The notes under the pieces: model-generated
What the model saw: the letters and a program-made list of their open reading frames with translations, nothing else
Told to the model about the DNA's origin: nothing
The model's database searches: none
Origin: JAHOYW01 sp963664605
GTDB lineage: Bacteria; Verrucomicrobiota; Lentisphaeria; Victivallales; Victivallaceae
DNA length: 64,000 bases
Reading direction: 5' to 3'
Assembly (NCBI GenBank): GCA_963664605.1
Contig: OY761536.1
Span: forward strand, 3,410,001-3,474,000
Position numbers and translations under genes: made by a program
Shown here: positions 44,419 to 52,709 of the stretch, piece after piece
How positions within the stretch are numbered: the first letter of the stretch is position 1
Layout of the letters: every line of letters begins with the position of its first letter

Positions 44419-44609
44419 TATTCACCTTTTTGATTAATAATCCTCCATAATTTAATTGTTATTAAAATTAACATTATTAATATTCAAAGCAAGAAAGATA
44501 ATATGATTTTGGGGTAATTTATAGAGTTGGAGCTCAAACGCTCGCATCTTTGAAAAAATTGCTTCGCGCTTTTTTAAAAGCCTCGTTTTTTGAGAAATGT
44601 ACTTTACAG

Positions 44610-44700
44610 GCGCAATAAATTGCGCAAAATTTCGCTCGTTGGAAACGAGCGACCAACAGTTTCTCCTGTTGGATCGGCGACCGCGGTCAAGCGGTTTTTT
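44610..44700. other. Cluster of four consecutive hairpins
   Basis: In 91 bases there are four inverted repeats in a row: GCGCAAT/ATTGCGC (44610-44625), TCGCTCGTT/AACGAGCGA (44632-44652), CCAACAG/CTGTTGG (44653-44672) and GACCGCGGTC (44679-44688). On the plus strand the end reads CCGC-N6-GCGG followed by TTTTTT (44681-44700), a terminator-like finish. On the minus strand they would form a structured 3' end for the CCA-adding enzyme gene. A plus-strand small RNA is an alternative. Confidence 0.55.
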
Positions 44701-46030
44701 ATTTGAACTTCTGTTTGACGAAAGCTATTGCTTGTTCTTTGGTTTTGAGATTATTTTTTAATTGGAGGCCGCTTACTTTATTAAGTATCTTTTTGAACTT
44801 TGGACCGGGCTTAAAACCTAATTCAATCAAATCCCTCCCAGTCAATAAAGGCGGCGGGAGTTTAACTTCACCAGACTGTTCCACTATTTTATCCAACAGG
44901 AATGTAAAAACATCCATTAAAGCATGGCTGGAAATACAATCCAGGCGGTGAAGCTCCAGTTCCAGAGGAAAATTGTCATCGGCTAAAAGCCGCCTTACTT
45001 TGTCCTTACGCATTTGCAGGACAGAAGCAAAACGCATATGATTTTTTACCGCACGCGAAACCCGGTCTATTGCCTGCCTGGAAAAACGCAGACGGGACAT
45101 GATTTTTTTCGCCAGCTCCGCGCCTTTCTGTTCGTGTCCGAAAAAGCGTATCCGCCCGGTTTCATCGACAAAATAAGTCAAAGGTTTAGCTACGTCATGC
45201 AGCAATACGCTCCAGGCTGTCAGTTCATCGGGAAACGCCATCGCTTTGAGCATTAATCTGGTATGCTCGTAAACGTCACCTTCAGGATGGTATTGCGGCG
45301 GCTGGGCAACTCCGCGCATAGCTTCGACTTCCGGCAGAAGAACCGCCAATATCCCGGTATCATGGAGCATATCTAAAGCCAGTTCCGGGCTTTCTCCCGT
45401 AAATATCATAGTCAATTCCTGCTGAATACGCTCGGCTGAAAGCTTTACAGTTTCCGGAGCGAGTTTTTGAATCGCCTTTAGAGTATCAGCTTCGAGCTCA
45501 AAGCCAAGCCGGACAGCAAAACGTACCGCGCGAAGCATCCTCAGAAAATCCTCACCGAAACGGGTTTCCGCATTGCCGATTGTCCGTATAATACCCTTTT
45601 CCAGATCCTTGATTCCACCGACATAATCAATGACTTCACCGCTTTCAGGATCACACAACAAACCGTTTATGGTGAAATCACGGCGGCTAACATCTATTTT
45701 GGGGTCTTTGCTGTATTTAACATGTTCGGGACGGCGCCCGTCCATGTAGTTGCGTTCCTCACGATAAGTGCTGACTTCAAAACTCACCCCCTGCTCTCTC
45801 ACCAGCATAACCCCGAACGCCGCGCCGACTTCCATGGTGTCAGGAAATATTTCCGCGGTTTCGACTGGTGTGGCGGAGCTGACAATATCAATGTCTTTGG
45901 GCGTTTTGCCGAGAAGCATATCACGCACCGCACCACCTACAAAATACGCCGAATGCCCGGAGGAATGCAGTTTTTTCACTATTCCTGCGGCAATTTCGCA
46001 AATACCGCTCTTATTGAAGTTGATTTTCAT
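44699..46030 (-). CDS. cca: CCA tRNA nucleotidyltransferase / poly(A) polymerase family with HD domain
   Basis: The 443-residue class II nucleotidyltransferase has AYFVGGAVRDMLLG (about 28-41), the DIDIV metal-binding motif, RRDFTINGL with the nucleotide-selecting arginine region, and RFGEDFLRMLRAVRFAVRL. The HD domain with LLHDVAKP at about 280 and later HxxxG elements follows. It could add CCA to tRNA 3' ends or poly(A) to RNA; sequence alone does not decide between Cca and PcnB. The HD domain favours CCA-adding enzymes with phosphohydrolase activity. The N-terminal region is divergent from nadD, which starts on the other strand. Confidence 0.9.
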   Translation of the reverse strand: MKINFNKSGICEIAAGIVKKLHSSGHSAYFVGGAVRDMLLGKTPKDIDIVSSATPVETAEIFPDTMEVGAAFGVMLVREQGVSFEVSTYREERNYMDGRRPEHVKYSKDPKIDVSRRDFTINGLLCDPESGEVIDYVGGIKDLEKGIIRTIGNAETRFGEDFLRMLRAVRFAVRLGFELEADTLKAIQKLAPETVKLSAERIQQELTMIFTGESPELALDMLHDTGILAVLLPEVEAMRGVAQPPQYHPEGDVYEHTRLMLKAMAFPDELTAWSVLLHDVAKPLTYFVDETGRIRFFGHEQKGAELAKKIMSRLRFSRQAIDRVSRAVKNHMRFASVLQMRKDKVRRLLADDNFPLELELHRLDCISSHALMDVFTFLLDKIVEQSGEVKLPPPLLTGRDLIELGFKPGPKFKKILNKVSGLQLKNNLKTKEQAIAFVKQKFK

Positions 46031-46036
46031 TTTTCC

Positions 46037-46078
46037 CGTGAACCGTGAGCCGATTTCCTTAAAACTTAAAACTTATTA
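46037..46078 (+). repeat. Two adjoining heptameric microrepeats between cca and nadD
   Basis: Six seven-base blocks run in phase: CGTGAAC CGTGAGC CGATTTC CTTAAAA CTTAAAA CTTATTA. The first pair and the last three are clear repeats, with one unrelated block between. They lie between the cca start and the predicted nadD promoter. Confidence 0.55.
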
Positions 46079-46081
46079 GCA

Positions 46082-46110
46082 TTGATTTTTATGTCAAAGC
46101 CTTATATACT
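46082..46110 (+). promoter_or_regulatory. Sigma70-type promoter of nadD-rsfS
   Basis: TTGATT (46082-46087) and TATACT (46105-46110) have 17-bp spacing and lie 50 bp before the nadD ATG, which is preceded by AAAGGA. Confidence 0.65.
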
Positions 46111-46160
46111 ACTAATAGAGACAAGTTAGAATCTACTTTGTAAAAAGGATAATTACAAAT

Positions 46161-46763
46161 ATGCGGATTGCCTTTTTTGGCGGCACTTTTGATCCACCGC
46201 ACAACGGACATCTTGAATTAGCCCGGCACATTCTTAAGCGGTGTATAACAGACTGCGTCCTATTCGTGCCCGCCTATGACCCTCCGCATAAGCTTGATCA
46301 GGAAATCAGCTCATTCGACGACCGTTTAGCGATGCTTGAACTTCTCGTCGCCGGAGAACCAGGCATGCAGGTTTCAGATATCGAACGCCGCGCCGCGCTG
46401 AAACCATCCTACAGCATAAAAATTTTGAAATTACTGGAAAAAGAATTTCCTGATGATAAATTACAAATATTGATCGGCGGTGACAGTCTGGAAGCTCTCC
46501 ATTCCTGGTACAAAGCAAAAGAAATCGCTGCTCAATATGAGATTATCTGTTATCCCCGGAAAGGATATGAAGTCAACCGTGAAAACCTGTTAAAGCACTG
46601 GACATCAAAAGAAATCGATATTTTATTGAAATCAGTATTGCAAATGCCGTTTTTTGACATATCTTCCACTTCGGTAAGAAGCAATATCACAGATAAAACG
46701 ATAAATAAAAATATAAAAGCAAGCATATTGAAATATATAAAAAACAAAGGTCTGTATTTATGA
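46161..46763 (+). CDS. nadD: Nicotinate-nucleotide adenylyltransferase NadD
   Basis: NadD adenylates nicotinate mononucleotide in NAD synthesis. The 200-residue protein starts with FFGGTFDPPHNGHLELAR, which holds the (H/T)xGH nucleotidyl-transfer motif, and has FVPAYDPPHK, GGDSLEALHSW and the C-terminal ISSTSVR motif. It overlaps the rsfS start by 4 bases (ATGA at 46760-46763); nadD-rsfS is a common bacterial pair. Confidence 0.97.
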   Translation: MRIAFFGGTFDPPHNGHLELARHILKRCITDCVLFVPAYDPPHKLDQEISSFDDRLAMLELLVAGEPGMQVSDIERRAALKPSYSIKILKLLEKEFPDDKLQILIGGDSLEALHSWYKAKEIAAQYEIICYPRKGYEVNRENLLKHWTSKEIDILLKSVLQMPFFDISSTSVRSNITDKTINKNIKASILKYIKNKGLYL

Positions 46764-47146
46764 CGAAAAAACAAGTTAGCCCTGAAGTACTAGCAAAATT
46801 ATGCGCTGAAGAAGCGGAAGAAAAAAAAGCGCATGATATAATCTCGCTTAAAGTATCGGAATTGACGACTATAGCAGATTATTTTGTCCTCTGCACCGCA
46901 CAATCCGAACCTCAGATGAGAGCTTTAGCTAACTGGATACAGAAAGCTGTTTTTGAAAAATTGGCAATAAAACCGGTGAAAGTCAACGGTGAATCCGCCA
47001 GCAAATGGATATTAATTGATTTCGGCACAGTCATAATGCACATAATGACCCCGGAAATGCGGGAGCGTTATCAGTTGGAACAACTCTGGGGCGACGCGCC
47101 GAAACTTGAAGATTTCCAAAAACTGGAAAAAATAAGTAATACATAG
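46760..47146 (+). CDS. rsfS: Ribosomal silencing factor RsfS
   Basis: RsfS (Iojap/DUF143 family) binds ribosomal protein L14 and blocks joining of the subunits, slowing translation in starvation. The 128-residue protein has the family's ADYFVLCTAQSEPQMRALANWI and the C-terminal WILIDFGTVIMHIMTPEMRERYQLEQLWGD (in parts). It is translationally coupled to nadD. Confidence 0.96.
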   Translation: MTKKQVSPEVLAKLCAEEAEEKKAHDIISLKVSELTTIADYFVLCTAQSEPQMRALANWIQKAVFEKLAIKPVKVNGESASKWILIDFGTVIMHIMTPEMRERYQLEQLWGDAPKLEDFQKLEKISNT

Positions 47147-47196
47147 AAAAACACAAGTTGAGCCTGAACAAGACGTTCGGCACTCAAGGAATAAAA

Positions 47197-47820
47197 ATGG
47201 ATTATTCATCTGACAATCAAAACTGGAACGAATTCCGCTGGGAAAAAGAAATCCGGCAGGATGAAAAACGGATCCGCCAGTATTTCCGGATTCTTCCAAG
47301 CTGTCTTGATCTGCCGGATGAAGAGGACAGCATCATCAACAAGCTGATGGCTCAGCCGGACTTAGTGCCAAGCAATGCGGATATGAGCAGCAAAGAACAC
47401 TCTCTGGATGTGTTTTTTGAGGGTGACGAAGAACATCTGGATATAAGCGATCTCAAGGAACGACGCTACTCCGACGTATATCTGACCCTGCACAAATTGA
47501 CATTTGAATGGAACATGATATTTGTTCATGACCTGCGTCAGTCCTTGCGTAAAGCTGGTTTAGTCACAAGCTGCACATTAGCCAGGCTGACTGCCCGCAG
47601 CATTGATATTATTGAACTTGAAGACACCAGCATGAACCCGCTTAAAATAAGTCTGCTCAAACGCATTCTAAGCGGTATAAATGACCTGCTGGGGCAAATT
47701 AATTCTTTCAGCCGTCAGCAGAAAACTCTCAAAAACAGGTTGGATACATTCAGTCACCAGATGCATAATATTCGGGAAAAGATCATTAATATTCTACAGG
47801 AAGCAAGGAGTCGGCAATGA
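47197..47820 (+). CDS. Conserved-looking helical protein of unknown function
   Basis: A 207-residue protein of unrecognised family, started at the ATG following AAGGAAT (47197); the frame is open to a TTG 13 codons upstream. The N-terminal half is acidic and polar (WNEFRWEKEIRQDEKRIRQYF; PDEEDSIINKL). The C-terminal half is helical and probably coiled (SGINDLLGQINSFSRQQKTLK). No signal peptide or membrane segment is seen. Its stop overlaps the start of the next lipoprotein gene, so it is co-transcribed with nadD-rsfS and the lipoprotein. Confidence 0.7.
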   Translation: MDYSSDNQNWNEFRWEKEIRQDEKRIRQYFRILPSCLDLPDEEDSIINKLMAQPDLVPSNADMSSKEHSLDVFFEGDEEHLDISDLKERRYSDVYLTLHKLTFEWNMIFVHDLRQSLRKAGLVTSCTLARLTARSIDIIELEDTSMNPLKISLLKRILSGINDLLGQINSFSRQQKTLKNRLDTFSHQMHNIREKIINILQEARSRQ

Positions 47821-48221
47821 AAATAAGTATGTTTTATATTTGTTTCGGCACGGCAATGCTGTTGTTCCTCACGGCGTGTTCCACCTGCAAGCCGGTTCTG
47901 TACTCTAATGCGCATTACCAGAAAGTCGGATCTAAACAGGCTGAAAAAGATATACAAGCAGCAATTAATATGGCAAAAAAGGCAGGACTTGACAACTATT
48001 CATCTTCAAACCGGACTTTGGCAAAATCCGCCAGCAGAAATGCCGCCAGCGCCGGCGTCAGCGCCGCAGTCGGCTCCACTTCTGTAGCAGGTGCTGCCGG
48101 AAGTGGGCTCAGTTTCCTTATAGACTGGATGTTTATAAATAAAGCTCCAAAGCCATTATTCAAGAAACACGTCGAACTCACTTTAAGACAGCAGGGCTAT
48201 CAGGTCATCGGCTGGAAGTAA
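47817..48221 (+). CDS. Small lipoprotein with Gly/Ala-rich hydrophobic segment
   Basis: The 134-residue protein has a lipoprotein signal with lipobox LTAC (Cys21). It continues with a polar region, then a Gly/Ala/Ser-rich stretch (ASRNAASAGVSAAVGSTSVAGAAGSG) resembling glycine-zipper segments of envelope lipoproteins. It ends in a basic domain (KKHVELTLRQQGYQVIGWK), the last part similar to endings of small Gly-zipper lipoproteins. Function unknown; envelope location is likely. It starts at an ATGA overlap with the preceding gene. Confidence 0.72.
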   Translation: MKISMFYICFGTAMLLFLTACSTCKPVLYSNAHYQKVGSKQAEKDIQAAINMAKKAGLDNYSSSNRTLAKSASRNAASAGVSAAVGSTSVAGAAGSGLSFLIDWMFINKAPKPLFKKHVELTLRQQGYQVIGWK

Positions 48222-48256
48222 TCCGCTGTCATTCTTACATTAAGCTCACAAAAAAA

Positions 48257-48280
48257 TGCCGTATGCGCAGACTGCAATAC
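48257..48280 (+). terminator. Weak terminator hairpin after lipoprotein gene
   Basis: GCCGTAT and ATACGGC form a perfect 7-bp stem around a short loop, 36 bp after the lipoprotein stop. Only a short T-containing tract follows, so efficiency is uncertain. The remaining sequence up to the sigma-factor gene contains no recognised promoter. Confidence 0.45.
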
Positions 48281-48443
48281 GGCTGTTAATCATTCCCGTT
48301 ACCGCTTGTAAAAATAAACTCTGCCGTGTATAATCATATCCATGCTGTTTTTAAATGTAAAAAAATAAAAATTTATTGATCTCATACAATAAATTTTGTG
48401 CTGAAACGTTCTATTTAGTAAAGTTAAAAGGACTATATAAATT

Positions 48444-49007
48444 TTGGATAAAGCAGATAATGATTTAATAAAAGCATATTTGCATGGTGACGCTGATGCG
48501 TTTACGGTACTCTATGAGCGTTATAAGCGGCAGATCTATTCATTCCTGCTGAAGATGCTTGCGGAAAATAATTCCACCATTGATGATTTGTTTCAGCAGG
48601 TATGGCTCAAAACCATGAAAAATCTGCATCGTTACCGAAACCAGGAACGTTTTTTGGCGTGGCTGTTCAGTATCGCCCGTAATACGGCATTGGATCATTT
48701 CAGGAAACAAAAGAAGAATTATATATTCAGCGAACTGGATCGCGAAGACAAGCCGGAAACGGAAGATACTTTACAGGAAGAACCGTGGCGAAACATGGAT
48801 AGAAATGAATTGCTGGAAGCGGTAGAAGCGGCTTTAGTGCTTTTGTCACCGGAACAGCGCGAGGTGTTTGTAATGCGGCAGGATGGTTTAAGTTTTAAGG
48901 AAATAGCTAAAATACATGACTGTTCAATCAATACAGCCCTCGCAAGGATGCAGTACGCTATGAAAAATTTACAGAAAGAACTTACTCAATGGAACACAGG
49001 AGCTTGA
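48444..49007 (+). CDS. ECF-family RNA polymerase sigma factor
   Basis: The 187-residue protein has region 2 (about 10-80; YLHGDADAFTVLYERYKRQIYSFLLKM, DDLFQQVWLKTMKNL, FLAWLFSIARNTALDHFRKQ in parts) and region 4 (about 130-182; LLSPEQREVFVMRQDGLSFKEIAKI, then SINTALARMQYAMKNL). It starts at TTG, as no ATG lies nearby in frame and AAAGGA precedes it. It is followed 5 bp later by a zinc-finger anti-sigma candidate and a periplasmic coiled-coil protein, an arrangement typical of envelope- or metal-stress sensing. Confidence 0.93.
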   Translation: MDKADNDLIKAYLHGDADAFTVLYERYKRQIYSFLLKMLAENNSTIDDLFQQVWLKTMKNLHRYRNQERFLAWLFSIARNTALDHFRKQKKNYIFSELDREDKPETEDTLQEEPWRNMDRNELLEAVEAALVLLSPEQREVFVMRQDGLSFKEIAKIHDCSINTALARMQYAMKNLQKELTQWNTGA

Positions 49008-49012
49008 TAAAA

Positions 49013-49498
49013 ATGAAAAACAAATGCCAGCAGATACAAAAGGAAATACTCTCCTGCAACGGAAATTTCACCGCTAACGTTGAAGAACACTGCGCCGACT
49101 GTAAAATATGCCGTCAGACAAAACAAAACTGGAAATTATTTTCTGAACTTAAAAATAAGCCCAAAATAGCCTTGTTAAATGATTTTGCGGTCATAAGGGC
49201 CGCGCAAAAATTTTCAAGAAGCCAGCGGATACAAATTGCAGTAAGACGCGGCCTCGGCTACGCCGCCGCAACCGTGAGTGCCATTGCCGCCGCATACGCT
49301 ATAATGTTCAATATAGCAATGGCAGACGCTTCCAATAAAGTTTTCAATCAGGCATGGCACTGGGACTCCTTTGAAGAAAAGGTTTTTGTCCTTGACACCG
49401 CCGCAGAAATTTCTCGCCAGGATATTACCATCGGCGCTTCAAAGGATGACGCCCTTAATAAATTTATTGAAAAAGAAATTATTATTGAACAGATATAA
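49013..49498 (+). CDS. Putative ZAS-type anti-sigma factor, membrane-bound
   Basis: A 161-residue protein started at the ATG after AGGAG (49013); an upstream ATG at 48989 overlaps the sigma gene and is less likely. Its N-terminal region carries H-x3-C-x2-C (HCADCKIC), the zinc-binding anti-sigma signature. A single membrane segment (about residues 80-100; AAATVSAIAAAYAIMFNIA) and a periplasmic tail of about 60 residues follow. Order and spacing after the ECF sigma gene support the anti-sigma role; direct evidence is lacking. Confidence 0.8.
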   Translation: MKNKCQQIQKEILSCNGNFTANVEEHCADCKICRQTKQNWKLFSELKNKPKIALLNDFAVIRAAQKFSRSQRIQIAVRRGLGYAAATVSAIAAAYAIMFNIAMADASNKVFNQAWHWDSFEEKVFVLDTAAEISRQDITIGASKDDALNKFIEKEIIIEQI

Positions 49499-49510
49499 AA
49501 GGAGTCCTTC

Positions 49511-50065
49511 ATGAAATATTTTATATTGGCAGTTACTACCGGATTAATTATTAGCAATCCGGTATTTGCGCAGAACGACGATGGCAGCAACGAAAGACAG
49601 GAAGATCAAGAACGGCGGGAAAGAAAAGCAGACCGGGAAAACCGCAAGCCCAATCGAAAACTTTGGGGAATATTAAGAAATATTTCTGATGAAGAACGTG
49701 AACGCCTTCGCAAATTACATAAGACTAATCCTGAAGCTTTTAAGGCAGAAATTGCTAAAATAGTAAAACGCATTAAAGCGGAAAGACAGGAGAAGCAAAA
49801 GCAGAATCAGCAAATAAAACAACTGGTAAAACAATACAAAAACTCTAAAGACGATAAAACCAGACAAGAAGCTATGGATAAATTACGGGTAATTATCCAA
49901 AAAATATTCGTAACAAAGATGCGGGAAAATAAAAAGCGTCTTGAATCCTTGGAAAAGCATGTCAAGAAAGTGCGCGCATCATATGAATTCCGGCAAAAAA
50001 ACGCCGATAAAATAATTCAAGCCAGACTGGACACCCTCACCCAGGATACAAACTTCAACTGGTAG
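49511..50065 (+). CDS. Periplasmic coiled-coil protein, Spy/CpxP- or CnrX-like sensor candidate
   Basis: The 184-residue protein has a signal peptide (FILAVTTGLIISNPVFAQ) and then an almost wholly helical, charged sequence (about 25-180). Its helical hairpin pattern (LRKLHKTNPEAFKAEIAKIV, then IKQLVKQYKNSKDD) resembles periplasmic stress proteins of the Spy/CpxP/CnrX kind. It is the third gene of the sigma/anti-sigma cluster (12 bp after), so it may sense the periplasmic signal or be a target of the sigma factor. No metal-binding cysteines are present. The family itself is not recognised with certainty. Confidence 0.65.
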   Translation: MKYFILAVTTGLIISNPVFAQNDDGSNERQEDQERRERKADRENRKPNRKLWGILRNISDEERERLRKLHKTNPEAFKAEIAKIVKRIKAERQEKQKQNQQIKQLVKQYKNSKDDKTRQEAMDKLRVIIQKIFVTKMRENKKRLESLEKHVKKVRASYEFRQKNADKIIQARLDTLTQDTNFNW

Positions 50066-50087
50066 CTTAGATTAATTTTATATTTTT

Positions 50088-50117
50088 TTGTTGACTTCTG
50101 TTTATTATGGATAATAT
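50088..50117 (+). promoter_or_regulatory. Possible promoter of PTS EIIA gene
   Basis: TTGTTG (50088-50093) lies 18 bp from TAATAT (50112-50117), about 65 bp before the gene at 50183. An overlapping TTGACT at 50091 would give only 15 bp spacing, so the exact -35 is uncertain. Confidence 0.4.
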
Positions 50118-50182
50118 TAATAGATACATCTTTTTACAATCGTAGATTCTCAATTCATATACAAACAGGAGCAGGATAAATA

Positions 50183-50659
50183 ATGAAAGTTACATTTACA
50201 AAATTTATAACTAAAGAATCCATTTTTATTCTGGAAGGCAAAAATAAGTATGAAGTCCTTGAAAGCTTAATTACCGAAGCAGCAAAACAAAGTAAAATTG
50301 ACCGCGACACTATAGCGCGTCTGACTTGGCACCGTGAAAAAATGATGACTACAGGCGTCGGTTTTTCACTCGCCCTGCCCCATATCAGAATAAATGAAAT
50401 TCCCGAACCGGTTATACTCGTAGGCGTATGTAAAAATCCTATTGAAGATTATGAAAGTCAGGATGATCAGCCGATAAGGGTTGTCATATTTATAGTTGCC
50501 CCGGACCAGAACCAGGAAATGTACCTGCAACTGCTGGGAAGCATTTCGCGCAAACTGCGTCATGCTGACATAATCAATGAATTGGTAGAAAATATTACCA
50601 GGCCATCCAAAATCATAAGAATATTAAAAAGACGTCCCGGAACTCAGGACGATGATTAA
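50183..50659 (+). CDS. PTS EIIA (mannitol/fructose/nitrogen-type, PtsN-like) protein
   Basis: A 158-residue stand-alone EIIA domain of the Fru/Mtl/Ntr superfamily. The phosphorylated histidine is His67 in GVGFSLALPHIR, a form of the family's G-x-A-[IL]-P-H-x pattern, followed by IRVVIFIVAPDQNQEMYLQLLGSISR (in parts). No EIIB or EIIC gene lies nearby, so it more likely regulates (PtsN-like) than transports. It has a probable promoter of its own. Confidence 0.85.
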   Translation: MKVTFTKFITKESIFILEGKNKYEVLESLITEAAKQSKIDRDTIARLTWHREKMMTTGVGFSLALPHIRINEIPEPVILVGVCKNPIEDYESQDDQPIRVVIFIVAPDQNQEMYLQLLGSISRKLRHADIINELVENITRPSKIIRILKRRPGTQDDD

Positions 50660-50692
50660 AGGTTGCATGTCTGCAAATCGCGAATAGCAGCG

Positions 50693-52531
50693 TTATTTAT
50701 TCATTTCTTTCAAATGAAAGAGCAGGATTCTCCTGATCTCGCAGATTCCTGCTTGTGTTCCCTGCACGCTATGTCCTGAACGAACAATAAGTTCACTTTG
50801 CGCGCCATCCAAATGAGAGCTAGAATAAGGGACAATCCCGTCACTGCCGCCTGGCACTAAAGGTCCGCTTTCACGTCCGATGATGGAATGATAAGGCACA
50901 GGCTGCAAGGGGAAAGTCATCAGTTTTGCCAGAACAATATCATCCGGCGCCAGATTATTAACCCCGGTCTTTAAACGAAAAGGATTATTATCTTTCTTCA
51001 AGTTAGACCTTATTAACATTTCATTTCCGATATCCGCGCTTACCTTGACCAGCGTAGGAGCCAAAGTTATTATTCTGGTACTCCAGGTAACTATTGAAAA
51101 AGTCGCAATTTTTGAGCCCCTGTGCGGAGTGGATGCGAAAACTATCCGCTTAACAAAAGGCAACCGTTTAAACACTAATACCGCCTTGATAAAATCACGC
51201 TGTTCCTTATTTAATTTTTTATCCGCGCCTTTTATTTTTTCGTCAAAGGTTTCTGTCAAAACTTTTCCACTGTTTTGGAGCAGTGTCTTTGAAATCAATC
51301 CCCCCATACTGTGAGCGACAATTACCATATTATTAAAATTTTTGTTTTTTCCGTCTTTATTATATTTGCGTGCCATCTTCAGCAATTCATCACGTAAAAG
51401 ATGAGCCGAATAGAGGATTGGATTACCTGTTGCGTAGGCAAAAATAAATATCTGGTATTTTTTTCTTATTTCCGGTATGTTAAACAAGGCATTAATAGTT
51501 TGAGTCCAGGTTGCCGGGCTGGACATCAGGCCATGCACAAAGACTAAAGGGATCTTATCCGGGTCATAATCAGAAAGCGCGTACATACCGCTGCGCTCTT
51601 TAATACTGTCCGGCCAGACCATATATTTTATTCCGTCAATAAGCCCAGGCTTTGATGCCTGATACGCAATAGGAGTGGAATAATCAAGCTCCAACGCAAG
51701 CTCTTTATTATCGATTTTAACTGTTTCATTTTTAAATGTATTATAATATTCAGCCCGTGCTGATATTTTGTTTCCATCCAAATTTTTAAACCTGATAAAC
51801 ATTGTCACCGGAGCCAATGACAGACGTTTATCTTTAAAGCGTTTCTTGACATCACTGTTAGAAACTATCAAAGGTACGCCCAAACCGCTGCGGCTCGACC
51901 ATGACAACAGGTTCTCCGGCATATAATCATAACAGGATAAAACATCTGTAGGCTTCATATCAATAAGCGGTTGAGGGATTGCAGGCTTTTCAAACCTTAT
52001 ATTGCCAACAAGACAATTAATCTTATAACTGTCATTCTTTATTAATCTGTGTTTCCTCAAGAAATTAAAGAAATCAGACATTGAGTAATTATAATACAAC
52101 CTTGCCATTGCCAGGCTGTATGAGAAAGGCCCTACCGGCGGGTTAATATTTTTACCGAACATATATTCATAAGCAAAATAACAGCAGCTCAAATAATATT
52201 TGCTGGCTTCTTCACCCGAATTCAGACTCTTTCCATAAGCGTAAGTTAATTCCATCAGAGCAAAGAGCAGGTGTCTGTTTCTGGATTTTTTGTAGAGTTC
52301 GACAAGTTGATTTAAGACAGAGTAAGGGTTTTTCTCATATTTTTCCAGCAGTCCCTCCTGTGCCAAATAATTGCTGGTATCTGAACTTAATATATCATGA
52401 TCAATCAAAGCCCCGGTAATACGGCGGCTGATTCTTTCACTACGCTCTACTTTTTTAACCCCGATTGAATTACATCCGCAAAAAGAAATAAAAACAAGAA
52501 ACAGCAATAATCCACGCATAATTTTAATCAT
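50693..52531 (-). CDS. Lipase-like alpha/beta-hydrolase lipoprotein
   Basis: The 612-residue protein has a lipoprotein signal (LLLFLVFISFCGC, Cys at about residue 20), a helical N-terminal region of about 300 residues, then an alpha/beta-hydrolase domain. That domain has an oxyanion-type LVFVHGLMSSPATW, the nucleophile elbow VAHSMGGLI (Ser408) and a late catalytic His in RSGHSVQGT. The fold and motifs resemble PGAP1/DUF676-type lipases. The enzyme is probably periplasmic or outer-membrane bound and may act on lipids or esters. The N-terminal part has no recognised domain. Confidence 0.78.
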   Translation of the reverse strand: MIKIMRGLLLFLVFISFCGCNSIGVKKVERSERISRRITGALIDHDILSSDTSNYLAQEGLLEKYEKNPYSVLNQLVELYKKSRNRHLLFALMELTYAYGKSLNSGEEASKYYLSCCYFAYEYMFGKNINPPVGPFSYSLAMARLYYNYSMSDFFNFLRKHRLIKNDSYKINCLVGNIRFEKPAIPQPLIDMKPTDVLSCYDYMPENLLSWSSRSGLGVPLIVSNSDVKKRFKDKRLSLAPVTMFIRFKNLDGNKISARAEYYNTFKNETVKIDNKELALELDYSTPIAYQASKPGLIDGIKYMVWPDSIKERSGMYALSDYDPDKIPLVFVHGLMSSPATWTQTINALFNIPEIRKKYQIFIFAYATGNPILYSAHLLRDELLKMARKYNKDGKNKNFNNMVIVAHSMGGLISKTLLQNSGKVLTETFDEKIKGADKKLNKEQRDFIKAVLVFKRLPFVKRIVFASTPHRGSKIATFSIVTWSTRIITLAPTLVKVSADIGNEMLIRSNLKKDNNPFRLKTGVNNLAPDDIVLAKLMTFPLQPVPYHSIIGRESGPLVPGGSDGIVPYSSSHLDGAQSELIVRSGHSVQGTQAGICEIRRILLFHLKEMNK

Positions 52532-52709
52532 ATTTTCTCTCTATTCTATTATAAGTCAGGAATTTGTTTTCTATCTATACATGCCCGCGATTGATTTGTC
52601 AAACTATATTTATCCAAATTTTTACCGCCATTTTATTGTTATGCCCCGCTATCTATACTATATTATATATCAAGTAGAAAAATCATAATTCCACGCAAGA
52701 GGAAATTTC

